Shown here piece after piece: positions 24,507 to 35,712 of a stretch of DNA of 60,000 nucleotides; the first letter of the stretch is position 1; every line of letters starts with the position of its first letter. The stretch covers positions 24,757,703 through 24,817,702 of the forward strand of contig NC_045146.1 in the NCBI RefSeq assembly GCF_008831285.2. Reading direction: 5' to 3'. Source of the stretch: Nymphaea colorata. Its lineage: Eukaryota; Streptophyta; Magnoliopsida; Nymphaeales; Nymphaeaceae. The notes below the pieces were generated by a model. The model was not told the origin of the DNA and made no database searches. It worked only from the letters and a program-made list of their open reading frames with translations. The translations under genes were made by a program, and so were the position numbers.

Positions 24507-25222
24507 TTTTACTTTCCTGTTTGTTTAACGATTGTGCGCAAGGGAGAGGAGAGGCATGTCCTGGTTTTGATTGTCCCTTGGCATCTGTTTGTGGACTGCC
24601 GTTCTTTCTCTGTTCTGGTGAGACTTCTGTACTAAGAAGGCTGCTGACAAATGGGTTTCCAACTTACGACTTTTTCTCTTTCTTCGTCCTCTTCGGCTGA
24701 GAATGTGCAATTGGAAATGAGATTTGAGAGAGAGAGAAATAAGTTCCTTTGGCCATGGTTCTACCTTTTCTTTATTCATTCATCATGTATGTGTGTGAGA
24801 GAGAGATCCAGTACACGGGAAGTATTGTTCCAATATCCTCACCGGAGTACGATGCACCATAATTTTTTAATATAGCACATAGTAAGCTTTTAACTAGTAA
24901 AATCTGTCAACTGCTCTTGAAATTTTACAATACAATTTCTCATGGAAGCTCGTTGGTTAAGCTAAAATAAACAATAATTTACAGGAGCAGGCAAGAAATT
25001 AATACCTCCCCAAATATACGAGCGCAGGATACAAGGAAACTCAACGCGAGCTATGGTTACGAATGGCACCTTTATCCGTCGCCAGGAAAAAGAGAACTAA
25101 AATTAGGTGATATTACCCAACCGCAGCGTTCTCAACACTCTTCAAAATTATGTGACCAAATTAGCAAAGGCTGGTTGGGCTGGAATCTGCGAAAGAACCA
25201 TCTTGGCGGCATACGGAGCAAG
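24507..25222. other. convergent 3' flanks of ATL copy 2 and FIO1
   Basis: The ATL gene (+) and FIO1 (-) converge here. There are GA-rich words at 24726-24740 and 24798-24806 and otherwise AT-rich DNA. No gene is supported. Confidence 0.55.
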
Positions 25223-28200
25223 TCATTTCATTGAAAACTTATCTCTCAGAAACTCTTCCATCTTGATGAAGATGGGCGAGAAAGAGCCTGCAAGGAAAAG
25301 CGGACATGAGCTTGTAAGAAAACAGTCGAGAAAACTCTTACACGGAAAGAAAAGCAGAGAACTTGAAAATTTCCGATTCCTGTGATTAGGAGGTAGGATA
25401 CCCACCAGACAGAATAGCGAGCAACTAAGTGGGAGTTACCATTTCCCACGAAAGAAGAATACAGAAAAAAGATAAAGCTACATCAGATGTTCGCTAGCAG
25501 GTATTTTGTCAGGGGCCTTCAGTGTTCTATGACGAATTCTGTCAACTAGAAAAGCATACCGAGATAAGAATATTGTGCACGCACAATCTCAAAATCACAA
25601 TTTCAAACGGGTCTTCTACATAAAAACCATAAAAATGGTCCGTCAGAGAAAAGAAAATCATTTCCAGCTATAATTTTGCCATTTTCTCTACTTAAAATTG
25701 TCAGTCTATTTCAAACATCCACGAACTGAGGATTACAAACTATGCACACTAACCGCATATTTTAGTTCCCTTCACACATCGGAGCCAAACTTGAAATTAC
25801 ATTGACAATAAATCCTTGATGAATTGATGGACAAACAGTGTCAAAGAAAGTTGGTTCTTGTTTTACACTTGCCTGCCAGGGGACTCCCTTTTCTCGTTAA
25901 TGAGCCTCTAACTAACAGTGTTCCTGGAATTTGCTCAAACACCTGAACAGTTAACAGATAAAAGCATGATCACATTATGCTAAATAAAGCTTCAATCTAT
26001 GACAAAGGAATAGCAAAACTTACTGAAATGCGAAAGGAGAGGCCCTCCATTGAATGGCAAGGACTACCTGAGCCATCAAGTTTATTAGCTTCAACATTAT
26101 CAGCACTGCCCTTGCTTTTACCAAGAAGTGCTTCGCAATGTTCACTTGAGGCTGTGACCTACAGAGAACATACTTATATTTTCAATTGCAGACACAAACT
26201 TCGAGATTCAGCATCAAGATTACCCTAATATAGCAAGGGAATGAAGATCTAGGGATATTCATTTAATTTGGATCCACAAACTCGCCATGGGCACATGGGG
26301 GTGCATGCATCACTTGGGCTTCTGAAACTCTAGTAGATCATCATCGTGAGCAATAACGTCCCATATTTGAAGCAGGTTGTTGTTGTGCAGGATAAGTCTA
26401 TATGCTTAATAGAGAAATGTTCAACATTCCAGAGATGCACCTCTTACATCAACACAGAAGGATGACAAGTTAGCTTTAGAAGATGCACCACATGCCCCAT
26501 AGAAAACCTCCACTGATTGCAGAACCTGTACAGCACCTAGTTGACGCTGAAGACCCTAAACTCCAATAAGAACTTGCAAAGTGAGTATGAAACAAAGAAG
26601 CAACTAAAATTTATTCTGATATAAGTAGCAACATGATAAACTCCAAGTCCTTAAACTTTATTTTTTGCAGCAGTAAGCAGAAGGTCAAAAAGGACACTAA
26701 ATCGAGAATGTTACAGTACAGATAAATCCAAAATTTTGCATGCTGCATGCTTTTATCAGGAACATTCCAGATACTTCGACAATACAAGAATAACACCATC
26801 ACCTAAACCACTTCCTAACACATGCAATCAGCTTTTGAGTAAGATGCCACCTCCTGAAAGAGTCAAATTAATCAAGGGGCGCCATGCACTCTACATTCTT
26901 GAGTGTTCTACTGCATAATGCAAATTAAGGCAAACATGCAAAAGATAATGCAATAGTGGAAATTTTTAGCAATAGAAGAAAGTAAACACGTCATCAGATC
27001 AATAACTTTTCCCTTTTTTCCTAACAGGATACTTAAATGTGCCCACTGCCCAAAAACTCTACACAACCTAAATTATCAGAATCCCTGTTTTGCAGAATGT
27101 ATTGGCCCACTGGCTCTTACATGAAAAGAGTCCAGCATCAGTTGCATCAAAAAGTGAAAACACAAAAACATTATCCTGGCATCCTACACATAGCAGCTGA
27201 GGCATATGTGGGCTTTGTGCGGACAATTGCCCACATAGACCAACACTTGTTTACATATTAGTGCCCCATAGCCATTTGTTTATTTAGATGTTGGTGCCCC
27301 TCAGCCATTATTTTTTAAGGGCCTGTAATTTGATTGCTATCGATGGTGCTCGTCAATCAGAAAATTCTGGATCTGCCACTGGCTGCAAACTGTAGGTGTC
27401 TGGTCATATCATTCGCCTCTCTTACATGGTAAATACAGGCATATTGGTTCGTAATTCATTCATTAGGCTACAGAACAACTAACGTAGACAAATATGTAAA
27501 AACTGAGACAGGTTTTAGAAACAAAAACTGTCTCTGGAATCCTTAAATATACTCACTGTAGAATGTACTAAGTGTTCTCTCATAAATAGGGAATCTCACT
27601 AAGATTCAACAGTATCATAAAGAAACCTATCCTCCGAACTACTTCCATCTTTATATTATATTTAGATGCTATCATCAAAACCAAAAACAGTACTGCTTTT
27701 TATTCAAAACCAACAACACTATAAAATTTATAATATTAAAATGCCTACCAGAGACACCCTAACAGTGAGAATTAGAAAAAGAAGAAAGGGAATAAAGGTT
27801 GGCAACTTGGCACCTTGATATAATGCTACTTGGGAATAATGGACAAAATACTGCCAGCCACTTTAAAGTTTAAAGAAATAGATGGTGGTACTATCAGCTA
27901 ATAAGTTTCCATTTTTTTTATAAGGATAAACCTTAGATTTCATCTATTTGTCAAAACCACCACAGCATTCAAGGTTAAGTTTTGCCTATTTTTAGCGGCT
28001 TTAAGAAATTTACTATGTTCTGGAAATTACAAAACACTAATAAAAAAATTAAACATCACGAGACAAGAAGCTTTTTTAAATCTTAAAATGTTGCACCAAA
28101 AGTATAAGACAATGCTGCTTTTAGCATTAGCACATTTCCAGAAGCAGTTAGATCATCCATACAAGGGGCAGATATGATGGGTCGTTAAACCCTCAGCCGT

Positions 28201-30329
28201 TTGATTGAAAGAGCAACTCACAAACCTTCAGGGAGTTCTACGATGAAGCTACAGGAGAATAGAAGGTCATTGCTGCAAATCTTATCATCAGCTTATATGC
28301 AGTACGCACAATCATGTACCTTCAGGAACTACCCTTCAAGCTTGCAAATATCAATAATATTCCTAGAAGTGATTTCTTCTCTAAAATAAACCGAGGGGTA
28401 TAATGTGCAAACCCAAAATACAAGTTAATGGTGTGAGGTCAAAAGAAAATTAGAGTAAACAGAAACCTCAAGCATGAAGGACTGACTAGTCCTGTCTGGC
28501 AATTTTGATGATGGTATTCTATTGGACAGAGAAACAAACGACCATGCAAGTCCCCATCTAAATGTCTGGCCTTGAACAAACTCTGTAGTCTGTACTGTAG
28601 AGACCCCAACCTTCCAAAGCTTTGAAACCAGAATTTTCAAGTTTACTTTTCTTCCAACCATCGAAGTAAACCACCTGCTTTCATATCAGTAAAACAAGAC
28701 ATAAGGCGGAGTCGTTTCTGCATAGATATAATTCTACACAAAGTTCACAAGAAAAAAGCACTCGTTCATAAAGAAAGAGAAGCCCACCGAAATGAATCTT
28801 TTAATTTGATGCTGTCTTCAATGATTCGAGAGATGAAGGCCAGCTCTCCACCAGGACAAACCATCTCTTCCGATGTACCACCACATGAAGTCCTTGGATT
28901 GGCGCCTGCCCCCTCCATGCTTTCAAAAAATGGAGGATTACACATGCAAAAGTCGAATTTCTCACCATCCCTGACAACTCCAACAAGTATAGGCGGGCCA
29001 TAGTATTTAACATCGGAAGCAGACGAAGCCTGATCCGAAGAACATGAAGAAGGCAATGCTGCATCTTCACCTTGTCCAACACTGACATTCACCTCCGTTT
29101 TTCTGTTTCCCACCACCACATCATTAAAATGATCACCAACATTACCTTCTGATGAGAAAACAACTTCGTCAGAACCCGAATTACCAATTTGTGCCTCCTC
29201 CTTTACCAGTGACAAATTGGCCGACTGAGATCCCTCCCCTGATTCCAGTGCATTTCTTATCTCAATCAGTTCCGTAATGTGGGGATTGTTCGCAATATTC
29301 CATTTCGCCCATTCAAGAGCAGCATCTGTAAAATCTGCAACCAATTCCTGTGTCGTTATACACAATCATCAAAAAAAGCATAACCACATTTATCTTGGCA
29401 GTCAATCCACAACGAACTAAATCAAAACAATGTATGACAGCCGACAAAAACCACGCATCCAATTTAAACCAACAAATACCAGACAATGACAAAACGTAGA
29501 AGCACAAAAAAAAATCGTTTAAGAGTGAAATATTTCCATCAAAAGCTTGCCCACAAATGCAAACATTTGAAACTCGCAAAGAAGAATTTGTCTAACATTC
29601 AAGCAAACAGTAAGCACTCGAAGAAAAAGACTGCAATCCCTGACACCAAATGTCACTCAAGATTTCTTGCCATGAGAAACAAGAGTAAACAGAGCAAGTT
29701 CCAAGAAGAGCATCGGAATCAAACGAGAAAATCATTTCACGTAGAACATGAGATCACACGCACCTGACCCAACAAAGCTCCACCCATAGAGAGACGCACC
29801 GATCAGCGGGTATATACAGTTTGCTCCAGTCCCGATATCGAAACCCCTAATCCTCTCTCCAGCATCCGGCTTCACAATCACCTCCGACGATAGCAAGTCT
29901 TCGATCCAATGTATGTAATTCGACCGGTTGGGCACCGTCGGGCAAAGCTGGCCGTCGGGAATCCACCTGAGAGAGAGAGAGAGAGAGAGATTCTGAGCGT
30001 CGCTCCCGTGAAGGAATAGGAGACAGGAAAAGCAACCAAGCAAAAAAACGATGGAGAAAGAAGGAAAAGAAGAACCGTCCAAGAGCAATCCTTCATGGGT
30101 TTTGGAGGTACCAATGGATGCCGTGGTCGTGGACAAGGAGGACTCTGGTGAGCTCCCTGGTGGCGTTGAAGTCGGTCCAGTCGATCCTGGGCTTCCCGTT
30201 GGAGTAGAAGACGAAAGAGCGGAAGGAAGGGTAGAGCGACGCCAAGTGCCGGAAATCGGGGGCTCTCTCTGAGTACTTGTTACGCGGGTGGCCTCTCGAC
30301 TGGTCGGTCCTCCTGCGTTTGCTCGGCAT
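25223..30329 (-). CDS. FIO1: FIONA1/METTL16-type U6 snRNA m6A methyltransferase
   Basis: Eight exons read on the minus strand: 30329-30112, 29966-29764, 29334-28788, 28674-28467, 26555-26448, 26158-26024, 25942-25873, 25287-25223. Phases agree throughout, giving 517 residues. The start follows a Lys/Arg-rich opening (MPSKRRR), as in Arabidopsis FIO1 (At2g21070); an in-frame ATG at 30365 is an alternative. The SAM-binding motif GFDIGTGANCIYPL is at 114-127 and the catalytic NPPF at 273-276 (DFCMCNPPFF). Conserved blocks GGTSEEMVCPGGE and TTEFVQGQT follow, and the plant C-terminal region ends EEFLRDKF. The enzyme N6-methylates A43-type sites in U6 snRNA and some mRNAs in the nucleus; in Arabidopsis it affects flowering time and the circadian period. 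Intron 7 has a GC donor (GCAAGT at 25872). Intron 4 is 1.9 kb. Confidence 0.93.
29969..29990 (-). repeat. (CT)n tract serving as FIO1 intron 1 polypyrimidine tract
   Basis: On the minus strand about ten CT units run directly into the acceptor CAG before exon 2 (first base 29966). The microsatellite is therefore the polypyrimidine tract of that intron. Confidence 0.8.
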
Positions 30330-32200
30330 AGCCGGAGAAGGTGCCGCTTCCCGCCAGACGACCACAAGGAGCGCGACTCGGAACCAACGCTGGTGTTCCG
30401 GAGGGCTCGAACGTCACACGAGATCATAATCGGGAAGAACCGATGAATGATTTACAACAATTCCGTTTAAGAGCCCACCTTCTTCCAGAATTCACGATGC
30501 AATAAATTTCATTCACCTTCTAAAATCTTTATAATTTTATTATTCAAAGCAATGATCTTTCTCAATGTCACTCAAACATAAGGATCATCCCTCAAACCTT
30601 ATAAGCATGTCTGCAGCGTAAGGTTCAAAAAGTTTTTTGCTCTCTTTGTATCAGTTCATCCACATGCAACAGAATAGGCAAAGTTCCAGACCAGAAGCAG
30701 CCAAGAAATGATTGAAGAAGTAGGTTGGTAGTGAACCAAAAAGGGAGACATTGATTGTGGCATTCCATCTGTGAATCCCCTTTTGAGTGTTCTTCTTGTC
30801 CATTAAAGTTGGTTTCTGATCTGTTGCAGTCATGATGAAGTAAATGCATTGCCCAAATGAATTAGCAGTATGCTTTAGCCTTGAGCTTAATCCTCTCATC
30901 CATTCTGATTAAACTCATTTCCCATGACTGAGAAATGGAGTTTAATATAAAAACGGAGTGACGAACAAGTCGCAAAGCATAAGAGAGATTGGCAGGCAGA
31001 ACTCAGCATTAGTTGGTTGGAAATCAACGATGATGGTCATGGGATGAAACCGATGGCGGTGATGTAGACATGTGTAACAGAGGCAAAACAGTATAGAGTG
31101 ATGTCGATCATGTGATGCTTTTGTCTGCATGTATTTGTCCCATGCATCCCTGTGGATAATGTGTATTCGATGGAGCCCACTATTGATTATGGTTGCTTTT
31201 TACTATTAAAAAAACTAAAAAACAATGTGTAAATATCTCGAGAGCTTTTTTGCTTGCTTCGTGTACAAGCACATCTAAAAATGTGCATGATTATTTCACC
31301 TCCAAGACCGAGTTTTGGATGTTACAATTAAAATGAAAACTATGTTCTTCTACCACTTTAATTTTAGAAGTCCGATTTATACGTTTTGGATGACGAGACA
31401 AAAACCAAGTTTTCGCGTTCTTTCAAACTTAATTTTTATTAGATAACAAAAATGAGTTGATATAACAAACACATGAACATTAGTACAACTCAAACTTGGT
31501 CGAAAAAACTCGGCTCACACTCGACTCGTTTAATGGGCCTACTCGTTTAATGGGCCTAATTTGAGCTTACTTTAAAAGATAAAGAAGTTGAGTTTGAGTT
31601 TCAAGAACTTGACTCAACTTTCAAACCAATACTCTATATAATGTTGCCAAAGCCAGAAACAAAATTCCACAAGTTACATGAGTTAAACGCTCACATGAAT
31701 TAAATGAGTTAAATTGGTTAAACAAGTCGAGCTTGAGCTTGCTATAAGGAGCTCAACTTGAGTTCGAGTTTTTTGAGTCGAGCTCAAGCTGGCCAAACCC
31801 GGGCTCGGCTCGTGTGCCCTATGTGTAAACACTCCTCTTCCAGATAATCTCTTCCTCTTTTTTCAACTCTTCTCTTTCGTCTTTTCCTCAGCAATAGATC
31901 GGTTAAAGAAAATCTGTCGCCTCCATTCCCTTGTTATTTATAAGTTTTAAACATTTCATTTTAACTTAGATCTGAACTTTGAAACTATATTTATGTCTTT
32001 ACAACGAAAAATTCTTAACTTTGTCTCTGCATTTTATAATTATAAAATAAGCTATTTCATTTTGTGTCTGGCAGCGCCATTTTATTAGATATTTGATTTA
32101 GAAATTTGGAAAAACATATGCAGGTGTTTGGATTATACAATAGTGGGAGGCAGCTGGTCTAACCGACGGATTGTGTATAAATCAAATAAATTTTCCGCCG
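30330..32200. other. intergenic region between divergent FIO1 and TOC copy 1
   Basis: FIO1 starts to the left and the first TOC gene to the right, so this holds two promoters. A minus-strand frame at 30899-30651 (82 codons) has no family I recognise; it may be a decayed gene fragment. The interval 31480-31830 is a dispersed repeat listed separately. Confidence 0.45.
31480..31830. repeat. dispersed GAGCTTGAGCTCG-type repeat
   Basis: Rich in strand-symmetric words such as TCGAGCTTGAGCTTG, GAGTCGAGCTCAAGC and CGGGCTCGGCTCGTG. Read in reverse, its right edge begins AGGAGTGTTTACAC..GGGC, a form common at the ends of plant non-autonomous elements. Compare 18560-18860 and 47739-48000. Confidence 0.5.
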
Positions 32201-32349
32201 CTCCTAAATCCATTCACCATTAGATTTACAGATCTGGATTGGCAGATCCGGTAATATCCGATCCGGATTACTTCGCATTTCTCGCAGCCTACGTCAGATC
32301 TGCCGCACGCAACAAAGGGCAGCCGTCCGATTTCCGACGCCTCTGTTCG

Positions 32350-32528
32350 CGGCAGCGCCGAGGACGATACAAGACAGAGAAAGGTAGCTGAGGGAAATGG
32401 GAACTCTTTTCTAGAGGGAATGAGAGAGAGAGCGGGAGGGACGGCGGAGGAGATAGGGCGCTTTTTCACGGCTCTCCAGGACACTCTTATCGCAGACGCC
32501 TTCATCTTTCTTCACCCTCAGCGGATCA
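32350..32528 (+). other. candidate 5' leader exon of TOC copy 1
   Basis: A GA- and GC-richer stretch ends GATCAG followed by GTAAGG at 32529, a good donor. The acceptor could be TTGGTTGGTAG at about 35674-35684, a word also found just before the start codon of copy 2. This would create a roughly 3.1-kb leader intron that contains the MITE at 33876-34601. No transcript evidence is available. Confidence 0.35.
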
Positions 32529-33810
32529 GGTAAGGAAAAGGTCCCTGTTGAGGAGCTTCCTTCTTCCCGGTTCCGATCATTTCTTGAATACGAATTCATT
32601 CGATTTTTTTCCCCTTTCTTGTTTTTCTGTGTGATGTTTGTGTTACACCCGTGTTTTACTTCAAGGGGAAACATTTTAAAGAAAGAGAGATGTTTCTAAA
32701 GAATTAAAAAGAAGGGTCGGTTTTGTAAAGGAGAGAGGGTCTTATCGTGCCCGACTGCCTCCTCCCCTCTTCTTTTCGAAACAGAACAAAGGGTTAGAGT
32801 TAGATAGAACGAGAGAGGGAGAAATGAGAGGTGGGGGTGGCGACCGAAGGCCAGAGGGAAGGAGAGAACGAGAAAGTTAGAGAGGGAAGGAGAGAGAAGA
32901 AGAAGGCGCAGCTGGAAGGGTGAGATTTGATTTTTTATTTTTGGTTCCCTTCAGCTTGTGATTCTTCTTTCAAATTTGCAGTGTAGAGAATTGTTTGGGT
33001 AAATTGGGGAGATAAATTTCGAGTTCGTCTAGTCTTAGCATGGATATTGAGGTTGTGAGATTGTTACGTTTTAACAAGGGCTTAATGATATGTACGGTTG
33101 ACATTTTTGGGAGTGTATGATTTGGGGAATTTAGTTTCGGTATGTGTGGGAAGGAATTACTATTTTCTTTTGCTATTTGAAAAGGTTTTTGGACATGTAG
33201 ATCTGTGGTTTCAAGGGTTTTCTTTTGAAGTGGGGTGTAGATTGGTTTGAAATGGGGAAGCCTAATGTATCATGGTTGGAGAAAAAAAAAACGATTATTA
33301 CCAGCATGCCTAGAATAAACCATGTTTTCTTTGCTTTCAATGAGGGTTCTTGGTAGGTCTGATCAGCCTTTGGGGGTCTTAAATAGAATGAATATCGATT
33401 AAAGAATATGAGAATTAATAAAGTTACAGTACAATAAAATTAAGTTTTGGTATGAGGCTGAAGGAAAACAGGTTTTTGGATGTCATCGTAGATTCGGATT
33501 TGGTCTAGAACGTGCGGCCTATGAATAAGTCCATATTATTGATTTCAATAGGAGGATTGGCTCGCGTAGGTGCTCACAAGAACGTGCTCGGAGACCCATA
33601 GTGTCTTTGCATTTGTGGTGAGCAGATTTTTGATAAGTAAGTGTATTGCATATTCTTGAATTGTTAAGTATTGATGAATATGATATTTAACATTATAGCT
33701 GTTTCTAATGTTGTTACAGATTTGGATTGGTTTATCGCTAGTGGCACATGATTTGAAGAGTTAATTAGATGTCTACTAAAAGAGATTTACCCCTGCTGTA
33801 CTAAAAACTG

Positions 33811-33811
<1 letters not shown>
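32529..33811. other. GA-rich leader region and upstream flank of TOC copy 1
   Basis: Contains GA-rich DNA at 32680-32920 and no coding domain. Probably promoter or leader intron of TOC copy 1. Confidence 0.4.

Positions 33812-33875
<64 letters not shown>
33812..33875. repeat. (TA)n microsatellite, left of the MITE
   Basis: About 32 uninterrupted TA units. It directly abuts the left terminal inverted repeat of the element at 33876-34601; a second (TA)n array abuts the right end. Confidence 0.9.
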
Positions 33876-33877
<2 letters not shown>

Positions 33878-34599
33878 AAAGTTGGTAAAAACCAGACCAT
33901 TTGGGTAAGAGACAAAAACCAGACCTATTGAAATTAATTATTAATATTTTTTTTGAAATCTAACCTTATATATATGATCTTAATAGTGATTTGATGAAAA
34001 ACGTATATTAAATTAGTTGTTTTCTTACTTGAATAATGTTTTTTTACTAGTAAAAAAATGAACAGCTCTTTTAACATCAAAATTTTCATAGTCCATAGTC
34101 ACAGAAAACACTTTTTTTTCGAAAAAATCCGATAAATTAAATGGTCGCTTAAAACTTTAAAAAACGTGTTTTTTTTTGAAAAAAACGTTAAAAACAAAAA
34201 AAACATGTTTTCAACGTGTTTTTTCGCTTTAACTTTTTTTCAGTTTTTTTAATGCCAAACATTTTTTTTCATTTTATACCTTTTATTTGTTGCAAATTTA
34301 CTTATATTTTGATGTTTGTGTTATTAGTTTCTCAATTATTTTATTTTCCTATATTTTTCTCGTTTTTTCATGCTCGCCGTATTATACCCCGAGAGAAACC
34401 TCGCCATTATTTGTGACTATGGACTATAAACTATAAATATCATTTTTTTACAAAAATGACTTGAACTAAAACATGATTTATATTAAATTAATGTTTATAA
34501 ACACATTAGAAGGTTCATATTTTGTTTAATCACTCTTTAACATGAATTGAAGAGGACTGGTTTCTATCCCTTACCCCCAAGTGGCCTGGTACCTACCAA

Positions 34600-34601
<2 letters not shown>
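33876..34601. mobile_element. MITE-like element inserted in a (TA)n microsatellite
   Basis: The left end reads GTTGGTAAAAACCAGACCAT, then TTGGGTAAGAGACAAAAACC (33881-33920). The reverse complement of the right end reads ATTGGTAGGTACCAGGCCAC, then TTGGGGGTAAGGGATAGAAACC. These form imperfect terminal inverted repeats of about 45 bp. Both ends touch (TA)n arrays (33812-33875 and 34603-34637), the pattern described for microsatellite-targeting Micron-type MITEs in rice. Subterminal regions also pair partly. There is no transposase. A second inverted-repeat element is nested within. Confidence 0.72.
34088..34427. mobile_element. nested inverted-repeat element
   Basis: ATAGTCCATAGTCACA at 34088-34103 is matched perfectly in reverse complement by TGTGACTATGGACTAT at 34412-34427. 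The 308-bp interior is A/T-rich with long A and T runs and matches 17200-17515 in the opposite orientation. Occurrence elsewhere shows it is mobile or once was, independently of the outer element. Confidence 0.7.

Positions 34602-34602
<1 letters not shown>

Positions 34603-34637
<35 letters not shown>
34603..34637. repeat. (TA)n microsatellite, right of the MITE
   Basis: About 17 TA units touching the right terminal inverted repeat of the MITE. With 33812-33875 it represents one array split by, or duplicated on, insertion. Confidence 0.85.
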
Positions 34638-34640
<3 letters not shown>

Positions 34641-35712
34641 ACATTTCTAATGGAGCATTTGTTATAAGAACCTAAGTTTTTTAAGAGTTAATAATAAGAT
34701 TATCAAGCAAGTCTTTGTAATGACTGGTCGTAAGGGGTGCCTAAAGTTGGTGACCAAATAAGAATAGCCCCTCAAGGCGAGAGAACCAAGTCCTATAAAT
34801 ACTTATTGATTAGTTAACTTGTTGCCAACTTTGGATGTCCATAATAGAAAAAGGGAGTCCTGGAAAGGCAACGTTTCTAACTTCTTTGGGAATCCAGATT
34901 GACTACATAATATTCACGTCGCAAGATTCCACGAAGGAATGAGTCCTTCAAGAATGGAACCTCATTGAGGAGACCATGTCTCCCTTTGAAGTGATAGAGC
35001 AAACATTGAGAAAGACACATAAAAGAGATGCATATATGCAAGCAAGGTGCTCAAAATTATAAGTTGACAGCAAGCATAAATGAAGTCTATGATATTTGCA
35101 TTTGTGCACTCAAATCTTTTTGTTGTATTATACCTTACTAATTGCATGTCAAATTCTTTTGTAGTAAATCTGCTCACTGAGCCAATAAGACTTATTATTT
35201 AAGTATTTTCCCATTTCAGCAAAGTAAGAAAGAGCTTCCGAGCAAGGTGGTTAAGTGACAGGTAATTGGTCAAGCCATCCAAGTTCCTGATATAAATAGT
35301 ACTTACTTTGTATTATCTTTTGATTGTTATGTTCAGCATGAGATGTAGATGGATTGCACAAGTTCTCTTGGAGAGAAAGCCAAGTTGTACTGTCCATTTT
35401 GGGAAATGATGAAAGTGTTACGTTATGTTTTAAAGTCCTACTTCATGTTACTGTGAGCATTTGAACTTCATTTCTTTGTAAGAAAGTTACATGTTTCTCG
35501 TTGCTTCTTGGAGCATGGGGTGACATGTTGGGTGGGTCTTCCATCTTTTCTCATCATGGTTTGCTTTTCCATGTTAAAAACGAGGTTGGATTTGTTTCCT
35601 TTTCCTTCCTTCCCAAGTTTGATCATTATGCTGTTTTAATTGTTCCTTTCTTGCATTCTTTTTCTTTGGTTGGTAGATTAAGGTGTGACTTGCAGTAGAA
35701 TTTCACTTGATC
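34638..35712. other. 5' flank or leader intron of TOC copy 1
   Basis: No coding domain. From 35571 to the start codon the sequence matches 42928-43082 before copy 2 (shared words TTGCTTTTCCATGTTAAAAA, AAGTTTGATCAT, TTCTTTGGTTGGTAGA), so the segmental duplication begins here. The TTGGTTGGTAG word looks like an intron acceptor used by both copies. Confidence 0.55.

Noticed and set aside
29732-30427. 231-codon minus-strand frame across FIO1 exons 1 and 2
   Set aside because: It is out of frame with the conserved FIO1 start and reads through the (CT)n tract of intron 1; the spliced model preserves the family sequence.
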